5,744 nucleotides of DNA from Treponema sp. (GCA_031261385.1 JAISJS010000400.1:1-5744), one strand, 5' to 3'; positions 1 through 5,572 are shown, counted from the stretch's first letter. Made by a program: numbers and translations. Notes: a model not told the origin generated them from the sequence alone.

Positions 1-380
1 TCTGGTTCGCCATTGCCGCCCTGGTCATGGTGTTTCTTTCCTTTCTGCCCATCCCCCTGCCCGGACAGTTGATAATTTTTCTGGTGATTTCGGCTGCCCT
101 GCTGATATTTACCCGCCCCGTGGCGATTAAAAAATTCAAAATGGGAAAAGAAAAAACCAATGTGGACAGCCTTGTCGGGATGGATGCGCTGGTCACCAAG
201 GATATTACCGAATTTGAAAAGGGCGAAGTAAAGCTCAACGGGCAAATTTGGTCCGCCAGATCCGAAACCAACGGTGAAATAAAAACGGGAACCAAATGTA
301 CGGTGGTCAGGATCGAGGGCGTGCAGGCAATTGTCCGTCCCGCATCTGATACTACCCCTGCGGTTGGTGAATCCATTTAA
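1..380 (+). CDS. NfeD-like membrane protein, 5' partial
   Basis: The reading frame is open from the left edge (first full codon at base 3, Trp-Phe-Ala-Ile-Ala), so the gene starts outside the window and the ATG at 27 is internal. The 125 visible residues begin with a hydrophobic stretch, a Pro-rich turn (LPIPLPG) and a second hydrophobic segment, consistent with two membrane helices. A soluble domain of about 65 residues follows (from VGMDALVTKDI to VVRIEGVQAIVRPAS), with the pattern of the NfeD C-terminal OB-fold. Proteins of this family sit in the inner membrane and pair with SPFH/stomatin proteins, probably as an assembly partner in membrane quality control. No serine-protease domain is visible, and the short remaining upstream length cannot be judged. 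The SPFH gene follows after 26 bp, which supports both the assignment and an operon. The family call is fairly safe; the precise role is inferred. Confidence 0.8.
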   Translation, partial: WFAIAALVMVFLSFLPIPLPGQLIIFLVISAALLIFTRPVAIKKFKMGKEKTNVDSLVGMDALVTKDITEFEKGEVKLNGQIWSARSETNGEIKTGTKCTVVRIEGVQAIVRPASDTTPAVGESI

Positions 381-406
381 ATTATTATCATAAGCGAGGT
401 ATCAAA

Positions 407-1291
407 ATGTCAGCGGTCATTATCGTTTTAGGCGCATTTATTCTGTTTCTTATCATTGTGAATATCAGGATTGTTTCCCAGTCAAACGCATATGTGCTTG
501 AACGGATTGGCACGTACTTTACCACCTGGAGTACCGGCATTCATGTCAAAATTCCGTTTCTTGACCGGATTGCGAGCAGGGTTACCCTCAAGGAACAGGT
601 AGTTGATTTTGCGCCCCAGCCGGTTATCACCAAGGACAATGTTACGATGATGATCGACACGGTGATCTATCTGCAAATTACCGATCCCAAGCTGTACACC
701 TATGGAGTGGTCAATCCCTTTAACGCGATAGAAAATCTTTCTATTACTACTTTGCGGAATATCATCGGCGAGCTTGAACTGGACCAGACCCTCACGAGCC
801 GCGACATGATCAACGGCCGTATGCGCAGTGTCCTTGACGTAGCGACCGATCCGTGGGGAATCAAGGTGAACCGCGTTGAGGTCAAAAACATCATGCCCCC
901 AAAAAGCATTCAGGAAGCGATGGAAAAGCAGATGCGGGCGGAGCGGGAACGGCGGGAATCGATCCTCCGCGCCGAAGGTGAAAAGCAGTCGGCAATCCTT
1001 GTGGCGGAAGGCCAGAAAGCGTCGGTTATCCTGCAGGCGGAGGCGTCAAAAGAAGCGGCTATCAGAGAGGCCGAAGGAGAAGCCGCCGCAATTATGGCCG
1101 TGCAGAAAGCCACCGCCGAGGGCCTTTTAATGCTCAAGTCGGTCAACGCTGATGACGCTTTAATCAAGTTAAAGAGCCTTGAAGCGTTACAAAAAGTCGC
1201 CGACGGCAAAGCCACGAAGATCATTATTCCATCAGAAATTCAGAACCTTGCAGGGCTCGTGACCAGCGTGGTGGAAATAGCGAAACAGTAG
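407..1291 (+). CDS. SPFH/band 7 (stomatin-, QmcA-like) membrane protein
   Basis: This is a 294-residue protein, close in length to E. coli QmcA (about 305). Residues 3-22 form one N-terminal hydrophobic anchor. The SPFH domain follows at about 27-165, with family-typical segments such as ERIGTY, IPFLDRI, VITKDNV and LRNIIGELELDQTL, ending in VEVKNIMPP at about 157-165. Residues about 168-240 are an Ala/Glu-rich coiled coil with repeated AEGE/AEGQ units (ILRAEGEKQSAILVAEGQK), the region through which these proteins oligomerise. A weakly hydrophobic C-terminal tail follows. The start is supported by a purine-rich AGCGAGG six bases before the ATG. Such proteins form large ring or cage assemblies on the membrane and often act with NfeD proteins or membrane proteases. 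The upstream NfeD-like gene fits this. Symbols such as qmcA are used for relatives, but orthology cannot be settled here. Confidence 0.92.
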   Translation: MSAVIIVLGAFILFLIIVNIRIVSQSNAYVLERIGTYFTTWSTGIHVKIPFLDRIASRVTLKEQVVDFAPQPVITKDNVTMMIDTVIYLQITDPKLYTYGVVNPFNAIENLSITTLRNIIGELELDQTLTSRDMINGRMRSVLDVATDPWGIKVNRVEVKNIMPPKSIQEAMEKQMRAERERRESILRAEGEKQSAILVAEGQKASVILQAEASKEAAIREAEGEAAAIMAVQKATAEGLLMLKSVNADDALIKLKSLEALQKVADGKATKIIIPSEIQNLAGLVTSVVEIAKQ

Positions 1292-1311
1292 CCGGACAAC
1301 GCGGCGGCAGT

Positions 1312-2232
1312 TCAATGCACGTACGTTGACTGACAGATACGGTTCCGGCCGCCTTCTTTTGCCTCATACAAATTTTTGTCTGACTGGGCAATAAAGTCTT
1401 CCATCCGGTCTTCGTTTGCCGGAACCATTGAAATCACCCCTATGCTGATTGTCGCGGTAGTAATCACTTTGTTGTCGGCAGTGGGTATGCGGAGGGCTTT
1501 CACCCCTTTGCGGACTTCTTCGGCAATTACCATTGCGGCTTCGCTGGATGTATTGGGCAGCAAAATACCGAATTCTTCTCCGCCAAGCCGTATCGAAAGA
1601 TCCGCAGGACGCCGTGCTTTTTCCGCAAATACTTTTGCCGCCGCTTTAAGCAGTTCATCCCCCTGGGGATGACCGTAAGTATCATTGTAACTTTTAAATT
1701 TGTCTATATCCATCATCAAAAAGGAAATGGTGTTTTTATCACGAATAGCGCGATACCATTCCATTTTTATCCGATCGTCAAAACTTCTGCGGTTTGCCAA
1801 ACCCGTCATGGGATCAGTCAACCCAAGCTGTTCACTCGCCCGCAGCTGCCCCAAAATCCCGATATGAGCCCTGACCCGTGCTTTTATCAGCTCGGCCCTG
1901 AAAGGCTTTTTTATATAATCTACCGCGCCCAGATCAAAGCACCGCTCTTCATCGGTTTCATTCTCCGATCCGGTGATAAAAATGACGGGGATTTTCCGGG
2001 TATAGGGATCTTCCTTTAACTTGTTCAGAACTTCAAAACCGTCTATTCCGGGCATAATAAGATCCAGCAGTATCATATCCGGAAGCTCCTTTGCCGCAAT
2101 TTCAAGCGCCAGCGCCCCGGACTTTGCCTTAAAAATCAAATAGTCATTTTTTAAAATACCGCTTAAACTTTCCAAATTGCTGCTTGAATCATCCACCATC
2201 AAGATGGAATATTTTTCAGTAACTGCCATCAT
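1312..2232 (-). CDS. Response regulator with REC and GGDEF domains (diguanylate cyclase)
   Basis: This 306-residue cytoplasmic protein should make cyclic di-GMP from two GTP when its receiver is phosphorylated. The REC domain (about 9-125) has the acidic pair D14-D15, phospho-acceptor D57 (LLDLIMPG), T87 and K109 (YIKKPF). The GGDEF domain (about 136-302) has DPMTGLANRR at 140-149, the metal-binding D175, N183 and D192, and an intact GGEEF motif at 217-221. An RxxD inhibitory site (R208-D211) lies exactly five residues before GGEEF, so product feedback inhibition is expected. The one-REC architecture is like WspR rather than the two-REC PleD. No histidine kinase is nearby, so the signal is unknown. 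Two ATGs stand in tandem at the start. A GAAAGGA motif lies 4 nt from the first and 7 nt from the second, so the protein may begin at codon 2. The gene is convergent with the SPFH gene. Confidence 0.95.
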   Translation of the reverse strand: MMAVTEKYSILMVDDSSSNLESLSGILKNDYLIFKAKSGALALEIAAKELPDMILLDLIMPGIDGFEVLNKLKEDPYTRKIPVIFITGSENETDEERCFDLGAVDYIKKPFRAELIKARVRAHIGILGQLRASEQLGLTDPMTGLANRRSFDDRIKMEWYRAIRDKNTISFLMMDIDKFKSYNDTYGHPQGDELLKAAAKVFAEKARRPADLSIRLGGEEFGILLPNTSSEAAMVIAEEVRKGVKALRIPTADNKVITTATISIGVISMVPANEDRMEDFIAQSDKNLYEAKEGGRNRICQSTYVH

Positions 2233-2338
2233 ATTTTCCTTTCAAAAGAATTTCTACTAAGAATATATCACAAAAAAAAACAAAAACCAGTTGTTTACCG
2301 AATTTTCCATATAAGTCCCGCGCGAAATACGAAAAAAT

Positions 2339-2367
2339 TTGACAAAGAGAGTCTAACATGTTATACT
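2339..2367 (+). promoter_or_regulatory. Sigma-70-type promoter of the toxin-antitoxin operon
   Basis: A perfect TTGACA (2339-2344) is separated by 17 bp from TATACT (2362-2367), which is one base off the consensus -10. Transcription would start near 2374, just ahead of the AGGAG ribosome-binding site (2376-2380) that sits 6 nt before the ATG at 2387, so the 5' leader is very short. This is read directly from the sequence; activity is inferred. Confidence 0.8.
2351..2366. promoter_or_regulatory. Palindromic operator candidate over the toxin-antitoxin promoter -10
   Basis: A perfect 10-bp palindrome TAACATGTTA (2354-2363) extends to a 16-bp palindrome with one mismatched pair (GT at 2351-2352 matching AC at 2365-2366). 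It overlaps the -10 box. The hexamer TTATAC also occurs twice, at 2361-2366 and 2370-2375, 9 bp apart. Ribbon-helix-helix antitoxins usually bind such short palindromes or spaced repeats as dimers or tetramers and repress their own operon, with toxin as co-repressor. Binding here is inferred from position and symmetry. Confidence 0.55.
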
Positions 2368-2386
2368 AATTATACAGGAGTAAAAC

Positions 2387-2611
2387 ATGGTAGCAGTACG
2401 TTTGCCTGTGGGATTGGACAAGGAACTTTCCATCCTCTCAACGGAAACGGGCAGGTCAAAAAGTTATTATATGATCGAAGCCCTCAAGCGGTACATGGAA
2501 GACATGGAAGACCGCTTTATCGCGGAAAAGGCGATCAAGGAATTTTATGCAGGGGATCAAAAAACTTATACAACCGATGAAATAGCCAAAGAACTTGGGA
2601 TAGACCTGTGA
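2387..2611 (+). CDS. Ribbon-helix-helix antitoxin (RelB/CopG-like)
   Basis: This 74-residue protein has the ribbon-helix-helix layout. A short N-terminal strand (VAVRLP, residues 2-7) is followed by helix A (about 10-21) and then, after the GRSKS turn, helix B (about 26-39, YYMIEALKRYMED). The acidic C-terminal part (about 40-74) would wrap and neutralise the toxin; it ends in a helix-like TDEIAKELGIDL segment. The N-terminal domain should dimerise and bind the palindrome over its own promoter. An AGGAG 6 nt upstream fixes the ATG start. The stop overlaps the start of the toxin gene by 4 bp, so the two are translationally coupled. The family is clear from fold pattern and context; naming it RelB, ParD or another RHH subgroup is uncertain. 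Confidence 0.88.
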   Translation: MVAVRLPVGLDKELSILSTETGRSKSYYMIEALKRYMEDMEDRFIAEKAIKEFYAGDQKTYTTDEIAKELGIDL

Positions 2612-2874
2612 GCTATAAGGCCGAATATTCACAAAAGGCCAGAAAAGTTCTTAAAAAACTTGATCATCAGATTGCTGACAAGATTGTTCGATATATACAT
2701 GAAATAGAATTGCTGGATGATCCTTTTTCCCGCGGGCATGGGCTTGTTGAAAATAAAAAAGGTATCTGGCGATACCGTGTAGAAGATTGGCGTATCCTCT
2801 GTGAAATTAAGGAAAATATTCTTATTATTCATGTAATTGACATCGGAAACCGCCGGGAAATTTATAAACAATAA
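2608..2874 (+). CDS. RelE/ParE-superfamily toxin
   Basis: This 88-residue protein is a typical length for RelE. The N-terminus (YKAEYSQKARKVLKKLDHQIADKI) matches the two-helix start of the family, and residues 53-66 (IWRYRVEDWRILCEI) match the central strands. Basic and aromatic residues lie where E. coli RelE has its catalytic set: R55/R57, R62 (compare R61), R82-R83 (compare R81) and Y86 (compare Y87). This favours a ribosome-dependent mRNA endonuclease over a ParE gyrase inhibitor, although the alignment was done by eye. The start is GTG within GTGA overlapping the antitoxin stop. No separate ribosome-binding site is needed if translation is coupled, which keeps toxin synthesis tied to antitoxin. 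The toxin appears intact, with no frameshift. Confidence 0.9.
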   Translation: MSYKAEYSQKARKVLKKLDHQIADKIVRYIHEIELLDDPFSRGHGLVENKKGIWRYRVEDWRILCEIKENILIIHVIDIGNRREIYKQ

Positions 2875-2918
2875 GACCCGTAAACGGGGACCTGAGCGAA
2901 GGCGCCCCCTCCGTACTC

Positions 2919-2948
2919 TTGACAACCCCTCTGAACTTTAAATATACT
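2919..2948 (+). promoter_or_regulatory. Sigma-70-type promoter of the XRE-cupin gene
   Basis: A perfect TTGACA (2919-2924) is followed after 18 bp by TATACT (2943-2948), the same hexamer pair as the toxin-antitoxin promoter. The expected start of transcription is about 2955-2957, only 6-8 nt before the ATG at 2963. The mRNA would therefore have almost no leader and no room for a Shine-Dalgarno site. Confidence 0.75.
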
Positions 2949-2964
2949 GTACTTACTACAGTAT
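2944..2964. promoter_or_regulatory. Perfect inverted repeat over the -10 box and start codon: operator candidate
   Basis: ATACTGTA (2944-2951) and TACAGTAT (2957-2964) are exact reverse complements separated by the 5-bp spacer CTTAC. The left arm covers most of the -10 hexamer and the right arm includes the first two bases of the ATG. A dimeric HTH_3 protein contacts sites of this size, so autorepression by the XRE-cupin protein is the simplest reading. It is also a possible RNA hairpin if transcription begins further upstream. The repeat is directly visible; its function is inferred. Confidence 0.6.
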
Positions 2965-3559
2965 GGCTAAAGAACCGGTAAACGAACACATAAAATATCA
3001 ATTTGGTGAAAAAATCCGGGCGATTCGGGAACGGCGGGGTTTGACCCTGCGGGAAGTAGCCCTGAAAGCCGGGGTAAGCGAAAGCCTTGTTTCCCAGATT
3101 GAGCGGAATAAGGTTTCCCCTGCGATTGATACGCTCCTCGCTCTGGCCGATGCCCTGGATCTGGATTTGGAATACCTTTTTGCCGATTACCGCCGGGATC
3201 GTTCTGTTCACGTTGTGCGCAAGCGGGACAGGAATTCTTTTACCCGGCCGGGAGTTCTCTATGAACGGCTTGCCCAGGTTGAGGGAAAAAACGATATCGG
3301 TATTGAAGCATATTTAATCAGCATTGAGCCGGGGGCAAAAACGGGCAGCACCGAGTACGGCCACCAGGGCTGGGAACTTGGCGTGGTAGAATCAGGCAGG
3401 GCGGACCTTACCATCGGGAACCAAACCCACACATTAAAACCCGGAGACTCTGCCAGTTTCCGTTCCGATGCGCCCCACGTACTCGCCAATTCCGGCCGGG
3501 ATACGCTGCGGGTATTTTGGGTCATTACCCCGCCAAAAGGGGAAATCAATAAAGAATAA
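2963..3559 (+). CDS. XRE-family regulator with C-terminal cupin domain
   Basis: This is a 198-residue one-component regulator. Residues about 14-73 form a helix-turn-helix of the XRE/HTH_3 type (IRAIRERRGLTLREVALKAG, then VSESLVSQIERNKVSPAIDTLLALADAL). A cupin_2 barrel spans about 115-192, with H134, E138 and H172 as possible metal or ligand contacts (GHQGWELG, DAPHVLANSG) and the usual LKPGDSASF turn. The order and length match the PuuR-like group, whose members sense small metabolites; the ligand here is unknown. The ATG at 2963 is the only reasonable start. An in-frame TAA lies at 2939-2941, no alternative start lies between, and the next in-frame TTG is codon 27, inside the HTH. No Shine-Dalgarno sequence precedes it. 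leuC lies 118 bp downstream in the same direction, so control of leuCD is conceivable. Confidence 0.92.
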   Translation: MAKEPVNEHIKYQFGEKIRAIRERRGLTLREVALKAGVSESLVSQIERNKVSPAIDTLLALADALDLDLEYLFADYRRDRSVHVVRKRDRNSFTRPGVLYERLAQVEGKNDIGIEAYLISIEPGAKTGSTEYGHQGWELGVVESGRADLTIGNQTHTLKPGDSASFRSDAPHVLANSGRDTLRVFWVITPPKGEINKE

Positions 3560-3560
3560 A

Positions 3561-3651
3561 AACCACGAAGTCGAAGAGGTCAAATAAGGAAAGAAAAGAA
3601 GAATATTAGTGACTGGATTTTTACTTCTGCGACTTTTTCGACTTTGCGGTT
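3561..3651. repeat. Long imperfect inverted repeat between the XRE-cupin gene and leuC
   Basis: The arms 3561-3581 and 3631-3651 are reverse complements at 17 of 21 positions, separated by 49 nt rich in purines. In a plus-strand transcript three of the four mismatches become G-U pairs, leaving one A-C mismatch, so a near-continuous 21-bp RNA stem could form. Each arm contains the core AAGTCGAA. No run of U follows the right arm, so it is not a standard terminator. It lies just ahead of the leuC ribosome-binding site (3666-3671). It could be a dispersed palindromic element of REP/MITE type or a structured leader for leuCD. The sequence alone does not choose between these. Confidence 0.6.
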
Positions 3652-3665
3652 CAAATTCTTGGATT

Positions 3666-3671
3666 AAGGAG
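3666..3671 (+). promoter_or_regulatory. Ribosome-binding site that decides the leuC start
   Basis: AAGGAG sits 6 nt before the ATG at 3678. This selects that ATG over the in-frame GTG at 3609, which would add 23 residues lying mostly inside the inverted repeat and not resembling the LeuC N-terminus. The family N-terminus (GRTLAEKIFDAH) begins right after this ATG. Confidence 0.85.
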
Positions 3672-3677
3672 TATTTT

Positions 3678-5027
3678 ATGGGGAGAACATTAGCTGAAAA
3701 AATATTTGACGCGCATGTAGCGGACCGGCCGTTTGGCGATACCTGGGTGCTTAAACTTGACCGGGTGTTTTGTCACGAGATCACGACTCCTATTGCGATA
3801 AACGATCTTGTTTCAAAAAATCTGGACAAGGTTTTTGATCCGGAAAAAATCAAGGCGGTGATCGATCACGTAACTCCCGCAAAGGATTCCAAGACTGCCG
3901 GGCAGGGAAAGGTCCTGCGGGACTGGGCCCGGCGGCATCAAATCAAGGACTTTTTCGACATAGGCCGGAACGGGGTCTGCCATGCGATCTTCCCGGAAAA
4001 AGGTTTTGTCAGGCCGGGCTTTACCGTGATCATGGGTGACAGCCACACCTGCACTCACGGCGCTTTCGGTGCGTTTGCCGCAGGCGTCGGTACTACGGAC
4101 CTTGAAGTGGGTATCCTTAAAGGGGTCTGCGCCTTCCGTAAACCGGAAACGCTGCGTATCAATTTGAACGGCAAGCCGGGAAAAGGCGTTACTCCAAAAG
4201 ACGTAATCCTTGCCGTGATTACTAAAATCGGCGTAGCGGGCGCCACAGACCGGGTGATGGAATTTCGGGGACCAATTATCGACAATATGAGCATGGAAGG
4301 CAGAATGACCGTGTGTAATATGGCCGTTGAAGCCGGCGCCACGAGCGGGGTCTGTATGCCGGATATGACCACCGTGGAATATTTGTGGCCCTTTATCGGG
4401 AAAAGGGTGGAAGGAAGAGGGTGCGGGGTGGAAGGAAGAGGGTGCAGGGTGGAGGGTGGAGAGGAAGAAAAAACTTATTCATCCAAAGAAGAGGCGTTAG
4501 CAGATTTTGAGCAGTGGAGAAGTGATGATGACGCTGTGTACGCGGATACCGTGGACATTGACTGCTCTGCGCTGGAGCCGCTGGCAACGGTGGGATTTAA
4601 GCCGGATCAGGTAAAGACGATACGGGAACTCAAGGGGACAACGGTTGACCAGGTGTACATCGGGTCGTGTACCAATGGGCGCATTGAGGATCTGCGGGCG
4701 GCGGCGGCGGTGTTAAAGGGGCGGAAAATCGCCGAGACGGTTCGGGGAATTGTTGCCCCTGCTACGACCGCCGTTTATGCGCAGGCGTTAAAAGAGGGGC
4801 TCATTCAGATTTTTATGGACGCGGGTTTCTGCGTTACCAATGCAACCTGCGGGGCGTGTTTGGGAATGTCAAACGGGGTTCTTGCCGATGGCGAGGTTTG
4901 CGCCTCTACCACCAACCGGAACTTTTACGGGCGTATGGGTAAAGGCGGTACCGTTCATTTAATGAGCCCGGCTTCTGCGGCTGCGACGGCAGTAGCGGGA
5001 AGTATTAGCAATCCTGAAGATTTATAA
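3678..5027 (+). CDS. leuC: 3-isopropylmalate dehydratase large subunit (aconitase superfamily)
   Basis: With LeuD this enzyme should isomerise 2-isopropylmalate to 3-isopropylmalate in leucine synthesis, in the cytoplasm. The protein has 449 residues from the ATG at 3678, somewhat longer than the roughly 420 usual for the shorter LeuC2/HacA-like class. Visible hallmarks are GRTLAEKI at the N-terminus, MGDSHTCTHGAFGAFAAGVGTTD from residue 119, and the [4Fe-4S] ligands C331 (GSCTNGR) and C391/C394 (TCGACLG), so the active site looks intact. Residues about 242-265 are an odd insert of Gly/Arg/Glu/Cys repeats (VEGRGCG, VEGRGCR, VEGGEEE) placed between the conserved YLWPFI and YSSKEEALADF. It accounts for most of the extra length. 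leuD follows after 12 bp. Related enzymes act on homocitrate, citramalate or dimethylmalate, and no leuA or leuB is in view, so substrate specificity is not proven. Confidence 0.9.
   Translation: MGRTLAEKIFDAHVADRPFGDTWVLKLDRVFCHEITTPIAINDLVSKNLDKVFDPEKIKAVIDHVTPAKDSKTAGQGKVLRDWARRHQIKDFFDIGRNGVCHAIFPEKGFVRPGFTVIMGDSHTCTHGAFGAFAAGVGTTDLEVGILKGVCAFRKPETLRINLNGKPGKGVTPKDVILAVITKIGVAGATDRVMEFRGPIIDNMSMEGRMTVCNMAVEAGATSGVCMPDMTTVEYLWPFIGKRVEGRGCGVEGRGCRVEGGEEEKTYSSKEEALADFEQWRSDDDAVYADTVDIDCSALEPLATVGFKPDQVKTIRELKGTTVDQVYIGSCTNGRIEDLRAAAAVLKGRKIAETVRGIVAPATTAVYAQALKEGLIQIFMDAGFCVTNATCGACLGMSNGVLADGEVCASTTNRNFYGRMGKGGTVHLMSPASAAATAVAGSISNPEDL
4405..4460 (+). repeat. 21-bp in-frame tandem repeat inside leuC
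   Basis: Unit 1 (4405-4425) and unit 2 (4426-4446) are identical except for their last base. A degenerate third copy starts at 4447 with GGGTGGAGGGTGGA. The period of 21 bp equals seven codons, so the frame is kept and the repeat encodes VEGRGCG, VEGRGCR and VEGGEEE. The plus strand is almost free of pyrimidines over this stretch and contains six runs of three or more G. It interrupts an otherwise well-conserved enzyme sequence. Confidence 0.85.
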
Positions 5028-5039
5028 AAGGAGATCGGC

Positions 5040-5564
5040 ATGAAAACATTTGGAGGAGAGGTTCTCTTTTTGGATCGAAATGATATCAATACCGACGAGA
5101 TTATCCCGGCAAAATATTTAAACGAAAGTTCCAAAGAGGCGCTTAAGGCTAATCTGCTGGAGGATCTTAAGCTGGGTAGTTTTAATTCTATAAAAGATAT
5201 TGCGGGGAAAGGGGCGGTTATAACCCGGGCCAATTTCGGCTGCGGCAGTTCCCGGGAACATGCACCCTGGGCGCTTGAAGTAAACGGCATCAACATTGTT
5301 ATCGCGGAAAGTTTTGCCCGAATCTTCCGGCAGAATATGTATAACTGCGGCATGATTGCCTGCGAACTTCCCGCCGCCGCGCTGGATGAAATTTTCAGGG
5401 AATTTTCAGGTCAGCAAACCAGCCTTGCTGTGGATACGGAAAAAGGAATTCTTACTTTCAGTGCAGGAAACAAAGAAAAAAATTATCCCTTTGTCCTTAA
5501 GGATTTTGAAAAGGCTCTGGTGGCTTCCGGCGGCTGGGTGGAATATGCGGCGGAACATTATTAA
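5040..5564 (+). CDS. leuD: 3-isopropylmalate dehydratase small subunit (aconitase swivel domain)
   Basis: This 174-residue protein is the swivelling domain that closes over the LeuC active site. The N-terminal motif FLDRNDINTDEIIPAKYL (residues 10-27) is the family's Asp-rich opening. NFGCGSSREHAPW (65-77) carries the substrate-contacting Ser-Ser-Arg signature, and AESFARIFRQNMYNCG is the conserved following helix. The loop after YL (NESSKEALKANLLEDLKL, 28-45), which tunes substrate choice in this family, does not look like the best-known isopropylmalate versions. Isopropylmalate is therefore a default rather than a demonstrated substrate. The ATG is preceded by AAAGGAG at 6 nt spacing, and leuC ends 12 bp upstream, giving a two-gene operon with matched subunits. 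A hairpin-T tract begins 8 bp after the stop. Confidence 0.9.
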   Translation: MKTFGGEVLFLDRNDINTDEIIPAKYLNESSKEALKANLLEDLKLGSFNSIKDIAGKGAVITRANFGCGSSREHAPWALEVNGINIVIAESFARIFRQNMYNCGMIACELPAAALDEIFREFSGQQTSLAVDTEKGILTFSAGNKEKNYPFVLKDFEKALVASGGWVEYAAEHY

Positions 5565-5572
5565 TTTTATCT

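Noticed and set aside
876..1224. Long overlapping frames on both strands within the SPFH coiled-coil region
   Set aside because: They are by-products of the repetitive Ala/Glu-rich codons of the SPFH gene. Their translations are Arg/Lys- or Ser/Ala-rich without domain features, and the SPFH frame is clearly the coding one.
1303..1360. Possible terminator for the NfeD-SPFH operon: GGCGGC (1303-1308) with GCCGCC (1348-1353) followed by TTCTTTT
   Set aside because: The 6-bp stem is good, but the loop is 39 nt and the right arm lies inside the coding end of the cyclase gene, so chance pairing is likely.
2877..2913. Small GC-rich hairpins after the RelE-type toxin (CCCG TAAA CGGG at 2877-2888, and an AGG/CCT stem around 2897-2913)
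   Set aside because: The stems are only 3-5 bp or interrupted and no T run follows, so I do not call a terminator. Part of the stretch could be a dispersed repeat, but nothing in the window repeats it.
2825..3211. Minus-strand open frame of 128 codons between the toxin and the XRE-cupin gene
   Set aside because: It overlaps two well-supported genes and both control elements of the XRE-cupin gene, has no recognisable domain and shows no convincing ribosome-binding site.
3528..3542. CCCC/GGGG hairpin at the end of the XRE-cupin gene as a terminator
   Set aside because: It lies inside the coding sequence, has a 4-bp stem and is followed by A-rich rather than T-rich sequence.
3609..3677. In-frame GTG upstream of leuC giving a Leu-rich N-terminal extension (FLLLRLFRL), reminiscent of a leucine attenuator leader peptide
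   Set aside because: It has no stop codon before leuC, so it cannot be a separate leader peptide. Its ribosome-binding site is poor, and most of its Leu codons come from or flank the right arm of the inverted repeat. The ATG at 3678 has AAGGAG and the family N-terminus.
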